The position numbers were made by a program, and so were the translations under genes. Positions 8,904 to 16,347 of a stretch of DNA of 59,605 nucleotides are shown here, piece after piece (the first letter of the stretch is position 1; every line of letters starts with the position of its first letter). The notes beneath the pieces are model-generated. The model worked only from the letters and a program-made list of their open reading frames with translations, did no database searches and was not told the origin of the DNA. Origin of the DNA: Planctomycetaceae bacterium (lineage in GTDB: Bacteria; Planctomycetota; Planctomycetia; Planctomycetales; Planctomycetaceae); assembly GCA_900299185.1 (NCBI GenBank), contig OMIV01000121.1:1-59605 (forward strand), read 5' to 3'.

Positions 8904-9809
8904 ATGGCTCAATCGGATTCGATCCCGCTGACTGACCCGACGGCGCTCGCAAAACTTGGACGACTGGAAGTGGTTGCCAAGTTGCTCGTCGAGGGATCGA
9001 TCATTGGTCAGCACAAGAGCCCGTTTAAGGGGACGAGTATCGAATTCGTCGAGCATCGGCAGTACTACGCAGGCGACGAAATCCGCCACATCGACTGGCG
9101 AGCCTACGGCAAGACCGGCAAGTACTACGTCAAAGAATTCGAGGACGAGACCAACCTCCGCTGCTACCTGATTATGGATTGCTCGGGCAGCATGGCTTAC
9201 GCCGGACGGACGCTGTCTAAGTTCGACTATGGTCGGCAACTCGCGGCCGCGCTGGGTTATCTCTTGCTGAGTCAGCGTGATGCCGTCGGGCTGATCGCCT
9301 TCGATACGAAGGTCAGAGCACGTTTAGATCCCGGCACAAGTCCCCGCAGCTTTCAGTTGTTGGCATCGACGTTGGAAGAGTGCCGACCGGGCGGAGAAAC
9401 GAACTTGGCGGATGTCGTCGAGCAGACGCTATCGACCATCAAGCGACGCTGTTTGATCGTGCTGATCAGCGATTGTTTCGAGAAGGTCGACGCGCTGATG
9501 GAGGCCCTAAAACGATTCCGACATGCGCGGCACGAGATCATGCTGCTGCAAGTCGTCGCCCCAGAAGAGGAAGAGTTTCCGTTCCACAATCCAACTCAGT
9601 TTCGCAGCCTGGAACGGCAAGGCCATCGATTGTTGGTAGACCCACATCGTCTGAGGAAGCAGTACTTAAAGCAGTACCAAGAGTTCCTCGAAAACCTCGA
9701 AAAGCGAGCCGGAGGATTGGGAGTCGACTATCTCAAACTGACGACAACGACTCCCTATCAACGAGCACTCGGGGCGTTCTTGGACGCTCGCACGCGCGGC
9801 AAGAATTGA
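8904..9809 (+). CDS. DUF58 / VWA-like protein
   Basis: The 301-residue product has the DUF58 core (YxxGDEIRHIDWRAYGKTGK, residues 54-74) followed by a von Willebrand A-like region with the MIDAS start DCSGS near residue 90 and GGETNL near 168. DUF58 proteins normally sit beside a MoxR AAA ATPase and BatA-type membrane proteins and act with them in protein or metal-centre maturation. None of these is adjacent here, so this copy looks detached from its usual operon. The gene ends in TGA, which shows that TGA acts as a normal stop in this genome. Confidence 0.9.
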   Translation: MAQSDSIPLTDPTALAKLGRLEVVAKLLVEGSIIGQHKSPFKGTSIEFVEHRQYYAGDEIRHIDWRAYGKTGKYYVKEFEDETNLRCYLIMDCSGSMAYAGRTLSKFDYGRQLAAALGYLLLSQRDAVGLIAFDTKVRARLDPGTSPRSFQLLASTLEECRPGGETNLADVVEQTLSTIKRRCLIVLISDCFEKVDALMEALKRFRHARHEIMLLQVVAPEEEEFPFHNPTQFRSLERQGHRLLVDPHRLRKQYLKQYQEFLENLEKRAGGLGVDYLKLTTTTPYQRALGAFLDARTRGKN

Positions 9810-9848
9810 ACGACGCAAACGAGCCGACGTGTTGAGCACCAGCAGCAG

Positions 9849-10457
9849 CTACTTCTGCATCTCAGCGGACTTCACGATCTTCATCAGCTCGTCATAGAAG
9901 TCGCTGACGGCTTCGCGAGGTCCGACCAGTCGCACGAAGAAGTCGCGTTGCGGAACGGGAATGCCCAAGCCCACCAAACGCCAATCGTCTTTGGAATCGT
10001 TGTTACCCATCGCCGTGTTGCTGGTGTAGGTGCCGCGCACGTCGATCAGCGTTGTTGGCAGACCGTTGATATCAAGCTGGTCGCGTTTCACATCCTCGCC
10101 CTGAGGCCGACGAATTTGCCCCGCCCAACGATCGATGTTGGCCGGAATGCCGCCACCCATCGACGTCAGGGTCAGCTCCATATCGCCCTTCGCGGACGGC
10201 ACGATGTACTTCGAATCGACCATGGTCTGATTCGGAACTTCGCGCCAGTTCTCCGGTATGTCGAACTTGATTCCGGTGTATTGGCGAGGCCCACCACCGC
10301 TCGATGTCCCTGCATTAAGAGGGGACTCAAGCTTCGGTTCATTCAGAGCCGGTGCCGTTGAAACTTCAGGTGTCGAACGCCGTTGAGACTCAGCGTTGTC
10401 GCACCCCACAAACGCGATGCAGGTTGATGCGATGATGAAGAAGCTGTTGCGATTCAT
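9849..10457 (-). CDS. Hypothetical lipoprotein
   Basis: A 202-residue protein with a lipoprotein signal (MNRNSFFIIASTCIAFVGC, acylated Cys at 19). A flexible Ser/Pro/Glu-rich linker follows, then a folded domain from residue 60 beginning YTGIKFDIPENWREVP and ending YDELMKIVKSAEMQK. The fold resembles small PsbP/DUF1795-like domains that start with an I-F-x-P-xxW strand, but this is only a shape resemblance. It is downstream of, and co-oriented with, the glycosyltransferase gene; a repeat lies between them. Function unknown. Confidence 0.75.
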   Translation of the reverse strand: MNRNSFFIIASTCIAFVGCDNAESQRRSTPEVSTAPALNEPKLESPLNAGTSSGGGPRQYTGIKFDIPENWREVPNQTMVDSKYIVPSAKGDMELTLTSMGGGIPANIDRWAGQIRRPQGEDVKRDQLDINGLPTTLIDVRGTYTSNTAMGNNDSKDDWRLVGLGIPVPQRDFFVRLVGPREAVSDFYDELMKIVKSAEMQK

Positions 10458-10492
10458 GGTGAATAACTCGCTTGATGAAACTTAGGTCTGAC

Positions 10493-10557
10493 GTAGTGGG
10501 GCAGGTTTTCAACCTGCCGATTGATTAACTGTTTCGCTGGTTGAAATCCTGCACCAC
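10493..10557. repeat. Inverted repeat between glycosyltransferase and lipoprotein genes
   Basis: GTGGGGCAGGTTTTCAACC pairs imperfectly with GGTTGAAATCCTGCACCAC, and the left half contains its own short hairpin (GGCAGGTT/AACCTGCC). It lies 9 bases beyond the stop codon of the glycosyltransferase gene. Confidence 0.7.
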
Positions 10558-10565
10558 GGACTTCT

Positions 10566-11312
10566 TCAGGTCTTAACGCGCACTCGTCGTCCGGTGATGC
10601 GATCGAGTGCCAACCGAAAGATGATCCAAAGAGCCATGACCGACTCTTTCCAATTGATCTTCGAAGTCCCCGCGCGGCGGTCCTCAAACGTGATCGGCAC
10701 TTCTCGGAAGCAACATCCGACAGAGCGGCACATGTAGAGGATCTCTTCTTGGAACGAGTAACCTCGCGACCGTACTTGATCGAAGTCGAGCAGCGCCAGC
10801 TTCGACACTCGATAGCACCGATAGCTGCCACTGTTGTCGCGATTGGGCAAACCCAGCATCAGCCGCGCATAGAAGTTGATGCCGCCGCTCATGAAGTGCC
10901 GCACCCAAGACCAGCCAACGACTCCGCCGCCAGGCACATACCGCGAACCAATGCCGACATCGGCTGATTCGAGACACAACCGCAACTCGGGGATGTAGCG
11001 CGGGTGATGGCTGAAGTCGGCATCGAGATTGATGAGCTGCTCGTAAGCGTGCTCGACCCCGTATCGAAACCCCGCGACTGTCGCCGATCCCAAGCCCTGC
11101 TTGCCCGCTCGATGCAGCACATGCACGCGACTGTCTTTCGCAGCCAATTCATCTGCCAATTGGCCGGTGCCGTCTGGCGAGTTGTCATCAACCACCAAGA
11201 CATGCGCGTCGGGAGCAAAGATATGAATCTCGGTAATGAGCGACGGCAGGTTTTCCTTTTCGTTGTAGGTGCAAACTGTCACCAGCAAACGAGCCGGCTC
11301 TGAAGTCGACAT
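10566..11312 (-). CDS. Polyprenol monophosphomannose synthase-like glycosyltransferase (GT2)
   Basis: A 248-residue GT2 enzyme of the dolichyl/polyprenyl-phosphate-mannose synthase type (DPM1-like), expected to move a sugar from a nucleotide donor to polyprenyl phosphate at the cytoplasmic membrane face. Motifs: VTVCTYNEKENLPSLI at the N-terminus, VVDDNSPDGT (metal and nucleotide site), INLDADFSHHP (DXD-like), and GSRYVPGGGVVGW, the family signature. No C-terminal membrane segment is seen, as in soluble DPM1 forms. The start at 11,312 is preferred over upstream codons because it gives the family N-terminus. Its lipid-sugar product could feed GT-C enzymes such as those at 41.5-45.3 kb, though the loci are far apart. 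Confidence 0.88.
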   Translation of the reverse strand: MSTSEPARLLVTVCTYNEKENLPSLITEIHIFAPDAHVLVVDDNSPDGTGQLADELAAKDSRVHVLHRAGKQGLGSATVAGFRYGVEHAYEQLINLDADFSHHPRYIPELRLCLESADVGIGSRYVPGGGVVGWSWVRHFMSGGINFYARLMLGLPNRDNSGSYRCYRVSKLALLDFDQVRSRGYSFQEEILYMCRSVGCCFREVPITFEDRRAGTSKINWKESVMALWIIFRLALDRITGRRVRVKT

Positions 11313-11330
11313 GCCGATGCTGCCCTTTGA

Positions 11331-11394
11331 CAAAAGAGAAAGCCGCCTCTGACTCTCATGCCGAGAAACATGCGGCATGAACTTCAGAGGCGGC
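11331..11394 (-). terminator. Rho-independent terminator after glutathione peroxidase
   Basis: On the minus strand, GCCGCCTCTGAA...CATGCCG pairs with CGGCATGA...TCAGAGGCGGC, followed by TTTCTCTTTTG. It separates the glutathione peroxidase gene from the glycosyltransferase gene downstream. Confidence 0.85.
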
Positions 11395-11404
11395 GTTGAT
11401 GGAA

Positions 11405-11971
11405 CTACTTCTTGGCGAGTTCTGCTTCGATGACCTTCACGACGTCCGCGTCATCGGGCTTAACCGAAGTGCGGAAGCGGCTGACGACTTTGCCGTCCTT
11501 GCCGACGACGAACTTTTCGAAGTTCCACTTCACCGGACCAACGTCCTTAACACCGGCTTTGTCCGAGGTCAGATGCTTGAACAGCGGAGCCGATTCAGCG
11601 CCGTTGACGTCGACCTTCGAGAACATGTCGAACTTCACGCCGTAGTTCTTTTGGCAGAACTCGCTGATGTCGTTTTCGCTACCAGGCTCTTGCTTACCGA
11701 ACTGATTGCACGGGAAGCCTAGCACTGCCAAACCCTGGTCTTTGTACTTGTCATGCAAGGCTTGCAGTTCTTTGTACTGAGGAGTGGCGCCGCAACGACT
11801 CGCCACGTTGACGATCAGCAGGACCTTGCCCTTGTACTGCGCCAGATCCACGTCTTTGCCCGCCAAGGACTTCATGTGATTGCCGTAGATCGGATCTTTG
11901 TCCTCTGCCATCACAGCACCTCCGCTGACCAACAACCCCAACGCCAAAGCCAAAATGTGTCGCCGATTCAT
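11405..11971 (-). CDS. Secreted glutathione peroxidase-like thiol peroxidase
   Basis: A 188-residue peroxidase with a signal peptide (MNRRHILALALGLLVSGGAVMA). It carries the GPx motifs: NVASRCG with the peroxidatic Cys at residue 60 (Cys, not selenocysteine), GFPCNQFGKQEPG with the likely resolving Cys, and WNFEKFVV. Such Cys-GPx enzymes usually use thioredoxin or another thiol donor; with a signal peptide it should act outside the cytoplasm. The ATG at 11,971 has a GAGGAG ribosome site, which decides against upstream starts. A terminator follows directly. Confidence 0.93.
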   Translation of the reverse strand: MNRRHILALALGLLVSGGAVMAEDKDPIYGNHMKSLAGKDVDLAQYKGKVLLIVNVASRCGATPQYKELQALHDKYKDQGLAVLGFPCNQFGKQEPGSENDISEFCQKNYGVKFDMFSKVDVNGAESAPLFKHLTSDKAGVKDVGPVKWNFEKFVVGKDGKVVSRFRTSVKPDDADVVKVIEAELAKK

Positions 11972-12125
11972 GGTCGCTCCTCTGAGCTGATCGTGTCGTG
12001 AGCCACTCATCGCGAGTGCCCCTTGAAAAGCGACGGCACCGCTTGCCGTCAACGGGCGGCATATTCGCGAACCAGCGCGCGTGAAACAACCTGCTCGGGG
12101 AATGTCGCGCCGGTCGAGATGACTC

Positions 12126-12177
12126 TCAGTCGCGGAGCGAGTGAACTACGTAGGCGAGTCGCTCCGCGACTCGCTGA
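12126..12177. repeat. Twin-hairpin repeat, copy 2
   Basis: A near-complete copy of the CTACGTAG-centred twin hairpin, ending 13 bases beyond the SDR stop codon. Read on the SDR transcript strand it has the same orientation as copies 1, 3 and 4 relative to their genes. Confidence 0.85.
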
Positions 12178-12190
12178 ATCGCTCTTGGAC

Positions 12191-12976
12191 TCAAGCCGGC
12201 GGATCGGGCTGCTGCCAAACGCTCATGCCACCATCAACGAGCAGCATTTGGCCCTGCACGTGCCACGCTTCATTACTCAGCAAGAACGTAGCGGCCGGGC
12301 CACACACTTCCGGCCCCGGCACTTCGCCATTGGGAGTATGCAGCTTCATCCAAGCTTCCACTCCGGGCAGATCCAGGGCCGGTGCCGTGAGCGGAGTTCG
12401 AACCAGTCCCGGAGCCATGCCGTTTACTCGAATGCCATATGTAGCCAATGTGACACACAGCGATCGCACCATCATCTCGATCGCGCCCTTGGATGTGTCG
12501 TAAGCCGCGTGAGTCTGCTCGGCCAAGCGTCCGTTAATCGAACCCGTCAGTAGAACGCGGCCTCGCGTCCCGTTCTTCACCCAACGTCGAGCGAATCGTT
12601 GCACGAGAAAGAAGTGCGAATACACGTTGAGCTTCATGGTGCGATCGAAGTCGTCGAAGCCCATGTCGAGAAACGCGGGCTCTCGATACGTCCCGGCGTT
12701 GCTAACGAGCAGATCGATGTCGCTTCGCGCGGCGATGGCTGCATCAACGAGTTGATCAACCGCCGCTTCGGTTGGGCCAGACAGATCGCCGGTAACTAAG
12801 TGAGCTTCGACTCCAAGAGCTCGAAGGCGAGCTACGGCAGCCTGAGCTTCGGCGTCGTCTCGCAAACCATGCAGAACGATATTTGCTCCCGCACGAGCCA
12901 ATGATTCGGCAATTGCCCGACCGACGCCCAGAGTTCCGCCCGTGACCAAGGCGGTATGTCCTGTGAGATCAAACAT
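12191..12976 (-). CDS. SDR family oxidoreductase
   Basis: A 261-residue classical short-chain dehydrogenase/reductase. It has the Rossmann nucleotide motif TGGTLGVG (residues 12-19), SNAG near residue 93, the catalytic Ser in TGSINGR, and the YxxxK pair in YDTSK near residue 158. The C-terminus (GQMLLVDGGMSVWQQ) is the usual family end. It is probably NADP-dependent, but the substrate cannot be told; 3-oxoacyl-ACP reductase or glucose dehydrogenase-like activities are possible. The start at 12,976 has a GAGGAG ribosome site; the longer upstream frame has no coding character. Confidence 0.9.
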   Translation of the reverse strand: MFDLTGHTALVTGGTLGVGRAIAESLARAGANIVLHGLRDDAEAQAAVARLRALGVEAHLVTGDLSGPTEAAVDQLVDAAIAARSDIDLLVSNAGTYREPAFLDMGFDDFDRTMKLNVYSHFFLVQRFARRWVKNGTRGRVLLTGSINGRLAEQTHAAYDTSKGAIEMMVRSLCVTLATYGIRVNGMAPGLVRTPLTAPALDLPGVEAWMKLHTPNGEVPGPEVCGPAATFLLSNEAWHVQGQMLLVDGGMSVWQQPDPPA

Positions 12977-13082
12977 CAAACATCGCTCCTCATGCGAAGA
13001 CGGAGATCGCGCTCCGACAAGTCCACTCGGTGGCTTCCCAAGTTGAGAGGAACTTCGATGGATCGAAGCCAAAATCCCCCCT

Positions 13083-13155
13083 TCCTCGGCGTTCTCCGCT
13101 TCTCTGCGGTGAGCAATCAAGGCTTCAACGCAGAGGAGCGAAGGACGCAGAGAAA
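13083..13155. repeat. Inverted repeat, GCAGAGAACGC family, copy 1
   Basis: CTCGGCGTTCTCCGCTTCTC pairs loosely with AACGCAGAGGAGCGAAGGAC downstream. A related element is at 18,586-18,686. Confidence 0.6.
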
Positions 13156-13327
13156 TGATTGAAGATCATGGACTCCCTTGAGACCTATCGGAATGAGTTC
13201 CTCTGTCTCTCAAAGCACCAACCAGTGCTTGTCATCCAAGACCAACGTCAGCAACAGCATTGCTCAGACGGCCAAGCGTTCTTCTATCGGGACTTGAGAA
13301 CGACTTCGAGTTTCGGCCTCGGCGTAC

Positions 13328-13478
13328 TTAGGAACGCGGCGGCAAAAACTTCCCGAAGTGGGTGGCACGCCCTGAGTACTCGAAGGGCGTGTGCTTACGT
13401 AGCTCGACCACGCCCTTCCCGTTGGTCAGAGCGTGCCACCCAAAACAACTCGGGAAGCTATTGCGTCCCCGTTCCTAA
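13328..13478. repeat. MITE-like inverted repeat, about 50-bp arms
   Basis: The left arm (13,328-13,375) begins TTAGGAACG and runs to GGGTGGCACGCCCTGA. The right arm (13,426-13,478) is its imperfect reverse complement, ending CGTTCCTAA. The inner arms also pair (AAGGGCGTG with CACGCCCTT). A shorter relative is at 33,726-33,817. There is no coding content, so if mobile it would need a transposase elsewhere. Confidence 0.8.
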
Positions 13479-13694
13479 CCCTCGAATCGCCGCCGAATCC
13501 TCGTCTTGGCTGATTTCCCGGTCTCCCTTTAGATTCCGGCCCCTTCAGCGAACGGTTCCGTCGCGACAATTCCTCTCGGCAACTCGTCTGTGTCCTTCTG
13601 GGACATCCTCCCCTGGCCAGTCGTTGGCTTTCGAACCCTTCAAAACTCCTGCCCTTCATCTCGCCTTCCTCTCCCTCACAACGCCAGCACAATC

Positions 13695-13943
13695 ATGTCG
13701 AAACACATTCCTTCCGTGTTCGTTGCATTTTTGATGATCGCTTTTTGCTCGGGTTGCGAATCGATCATGAGCAAGATGCCTCATGACTTGCAGCCGCATC
13801 GTTTGTGGAGGCTCAATCGCCAGCCCGATCCCAACCGCAACGCTTATTTCTCGGTGTCTGATCCGATTCCAACGGCTGACTCTGAGCAACCTGAGAACGA
13901 TCAACCTGCCGCGAGCGAAGCCGATCTGACTTTGCCGCCTTAA
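13695..13943 (+). CDS. Small hypothetical lipoprotein
   Basis: An 82-residue product with a lipoprotein signal (MSKHIPSVFVAFLMIAFCSGC, acylated Cys at 21) followed by a short polar chain ending in an acidic Glu/Asp/Ala/Pro-rich tail. There is no recognisable domain. The ATG at 13,695 is chosen because it begins the signal peptide; the longer frame upstream runs through repeat DNA. It lies just upstream of, and co-oriented with, the ribokinase gene (87 bases apart). Confidence 0.7.
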   Translation: MSKHIPSVFVAFLMIAFCSGCESIMSKMPHDLQPHRLWRLNRQPDPNRNAYFSVSDPIPTADSEQPENDQPAASEADLTLPP

Positions 13944-14030
13944 GCCGCTACGTTGTTCGTCTCAACGCCGCGCTGATTTCTGGGCGGTGAGTCGAGTCGA
14001 TCACAACTTCCTTTCTGAGCCCGCGAAACT

Positions 14031-14966
14031 ATGTCGCCGCAAGTCATCGTGCTTGGTTCGATCAACGTCGATTTGGTCATCCGCAGTCCTAAGTTGCCTC
14101 GTCCCGGTGAGACCGTTTTGGGCGGCGAGTTCTATCAAGCCAGCGGTGGCAAAGGGGCCAATCAAGCGGTTGCCGCAGCGCGGACATCGCCTGCTCCGGT
14201 GGCCTTCATTGGAGCAGTCGGAGCCGACGAACTGGGCCGTTCGTCGCTGAAGAGTTTGAGAGCCGAGAACCTCGAACTTCGGCACGTTCGCATGCTCGAT
14301 GGCCATGCTACCGGAGTCGCGCTGATAGCCGTTGATGAGCACGGACAGAATCAAATCTCCGTCGCATCAGGCGCGAATGCAGCTCTGACACCAGCCGATG
14401 TCGAAGCCGTGCCCGATGAAATCTTTGCTCAAGCGAAGGTCTTTCTAGCGTGTCTCGAGTCACCGCTGGAAACAGTCATCGCGGGTTTGAAACGAGCCAA
14501 GCAATTCGGGCTGACGACGATCCTCAATCCCGCGCCCGCACGAATCGACATCAAAGACCGAGCCATCATGGAGCTGGTCGATTTGCTGACGCCCAACGAA
14601 TCCGAAGCAGAGCTGCTGACCGGTTGGGACGCGACGAACGATCTCGAAGATTCAATCATCGCTTGCGACCAACTGCGGCAATTGGGAGTGCAGCGAGTCG
14701 TCCTGACGCGCGGCGCGGCGGGCTGCATGCTGCGCGATGAGACGCGCGATGCCTCGCTCTTTCCAGCTCGCGATGTCACAGCCATCGACGCGACCGCTGC
14801 TGGAGATTGCTTCAACGGAGCACTCGCCAGCTCATTGGCGAGCGGCTTGCCATTGCGAGACGCCGTGCGTTTTGCTGTCGCAGCAGCAGGCATCTCAGTC
14901 ACTCGCAAAGGAGCGATCCCGTCGCTTCCGTCTCGTCAGGAAGTCGAGCAGATGCTTAACGAATAA
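14031..14966 (+). CDS. rbsK: Ribokinase (PfkB family)
   Basis: A 311-residue PfkB-family sugar kinase, most like ribokinase (D-ribose plus ATP to ribose 5-phosphate). Features: GSINVDLV at the N-terminus, the sugar-binding GGKGANQAVAAAR (residues 41-53), TPNESEAELLTG near 184, and the C-terminal catalytic ATAAGDCFNGALA with the base Asp near 257. The length fits the family. No ribose transporter or rbsD is adjacent, so the source of the substrate is unclear. Confidence 0.92.
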   Translation: MSPQVIVLGSINVDLVIRSPKLPRPGETVLGGEFYQASGGKGANQAVAAARTSPAPVAFIGAVGADELGRSSLKSLRAENLELRHVRMLDGHATGVALIAVDEHGQNQISVASGANAALTPADVEAVPDEIFAQAKVFLACLESPLETVIAGLKRAKQFGLTTILNPAPARIDIKDRAIMELVDLLTPNESEAELLTGWDATNDLEDSIIACDQLRQLGVQRVVLTRGAAGCMLRDETRDASLFPARDVTAIDATAAGDCFNGALASSLASGLPLRDAVRFAVAAAGISVTRKGAIPSLPSRQEVEQMLNE

Positions 14967-15290
14967 CGCTCGGAGCAACGGGCGTCAGAAGACGGAGTTG
15001 AAACCGCTTATTGACGCTCATGAAACGCCGATGACACCCCATTGAATTGGGGCTCTTCGCCATTTGTTTTGCTTCCGGCCCGACGATCAACACGTAAGGA
15101 GATAACGAGCGGTCCCTGGTGACGCGGCCTCAGACCAAAGCAGCCATCATCGCTCCGCGTGATGAGCCTTCATCCCTGTGCCCTCACCAGCCAACGTCGA
15201 TCGCCATTTGTTCGAACTCAAATCCGGAAGGCACGTCACGCGGAGCGATGACGGCTACTTTACCGAGGCAATGCTTGCCAACACGCACGG
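14967..15290. other. 324-base gap between convergent rbsK and pyrD
   Basis: No gene is supported. A small hairpin (CCCCA/TGGGG around 15,035-15,050) followed by a weak T-rich run may be an inefficient terminator for rbsK. Short open frames overlap the 3' end of pyrD and show no family resemblance. Confidence 0.6.
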
Positions 15291-16247
15291 CTATCGAGCA
15301 TTGCAAGCCGGAGCGCAGGCTGCGGGCGGTGTTTGGTTTGGCAACTTCAGCGAGCCAACTAGTTCGCGAATGCTAGAGCACCCTTCTTGTTCAACCACCT
15401 CGGCCAGCTTCGCCGGAAGCGAACTAGCCAACGTCGGGTTGTAGAAGTTGGCGGTGCCAATCTGCACCGCGCTGGCTCCGGCCACGATGAACTCCATCAC
15501 GTCGTCGAGCGATTGAATGCCACCGACTCCGATGATCGGCACCTTCACCTTTTGAGCCACCTGATAAACCATCCTCAGCACAACAGGCTTGATGGCCGGG
15601 CCGCTCAAACCACCAACGATGTTGCCCAGAATCGGCTTTCGCTTACGCCAGTTGATGGCCATGCCCAGCAACGTGTTGGTCAACGTCACGGCATCCGCTC
15701 CACCTTCGGCGGCTGCTTGAGCGATCTCGACGATGCTCGTCACGTTGGGCGTCAGCTTGGCGATGATCGGCAGATGGCAGACTTCGCGCACGCTGCGAAT
15801 GATCTTCTCGGTCAGCTCCGGCTTGGTTGCGAAGTCGACACCGCCAGCAACGTTGGGGCACGAGATGTTGAGTTCCACTCCGGCCAGCGCGGGGAAGTCG
15901 TTAAGTCGCTGCGTCAGCGTCACGAACTCTTCAGCACTATGACCGGCGACGTTGGCGATGATCGACGTGCCCAGGCCAAGCAGATAGTCCAGATGCTTTT
16001 CCAGAAAGGTCTCGAGTCCATCGTTATCGAGCCCAATCGAATTGAGCATGCCGCAACTGGTCTCGACGGTACGCGGCGGCGGATTGCCGGCTCGCGGCAC
16101 GAGTGTCACGGTCTTGGGAATGATGCCGCCCAATTGCGTGTAGTCGCAGAAGGCAACCGCTTCTTTCGCGTAACCAAAGGTGCCCGACGCAACGAGGATC
16201 GGGTTCTTCAATTTCAGTCGATTGAGTTCGATTCGTAGATCAGCCAC
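15291..16247 (-). CDS. pyrD: Dihydroorotate dehydrogenase, class 1B type
   Basis: PyrD oxidises dihydroorotate to orotate, the fourth step of UMP synthesis, using FMN. The GTG start at 16,247 gives the standard class 1B N-terminus ([26 protein letters not shown]) and a 318-residue protein; an upstream TTG would add 13 residues foreign to the family. Other motifs: [22 protein letters not shown] with the catalytic Cys typical of class 1, and [15 protein letters not shown] near the phosphate site. The partner PyrK is not in the window. The pathway enzyme PyrF is 9 kb away on the same strand. The last 20 residues are a variable Ala/Cys-containing tail. Confidence 0.95.
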   Translation of the reverse strand: MADLRIELNRLKLKNPILVASGTFGYAKEAVAFCDYTQLGGIIPKTVTLVPRAGNPPPRTVETSCGMLNSIGLDNDGLETFLEKHLDYLLGLGTSIIANVAGHSAEEFVTLTQRLNDFPALAGVELNISCPNVAGGVDFATKPELTEKIIRSVREVCHLPIIAKLTPNVTSIVEIAQAAAEGGADAVTLTNTLLGMAINWRKRKPILGNIVGGLSGPAIKPVVLRMVYQVAQKVKVPIIGVGGIQSLDDVMEFIVAGASAVQIGTANFYNPTLASSLPAKLAEVVEQEGCSSIRELVGSLKLPNQTPPAACAPACNAR

Positions 16248-16347
16248 GGGATGTTCTTCGCTGTAGGTAACAAAGCGGGGTCGCAAGGGGCGGGACGGTA
16301 GCGAAGTGAGCCGCTGTCAGAAATCGAGCCCCGGAGCACTCCCGGCG

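Larger units (their letters stand above)
12977..13694. other. 718-base gene-free stretch rich in repeats
   Basis: No convincing gene was found. It holds an inverted repeat of the GCAGAGAACGC type at 13,083-13,155 and a long MITE-like inverted repeat at 13,328-13,478. Open frames here are Ser/Arg-rich and uncharacteristic of real proteins. Confidence 0.7.

Noticed and set aside
13159-13734. 191-residue open frame in the 13 kb gap
   Set aside because: It crosses a MITE-like repeat and the start of the small lipoprotein gene and has a noncoding composition.
15178-15444. Open frame overlapping the 3' end of pyrD
   Set aside because: It runs antisense into pyrD by about 150 bases, has no suitable ribosome site, and resembles no family.
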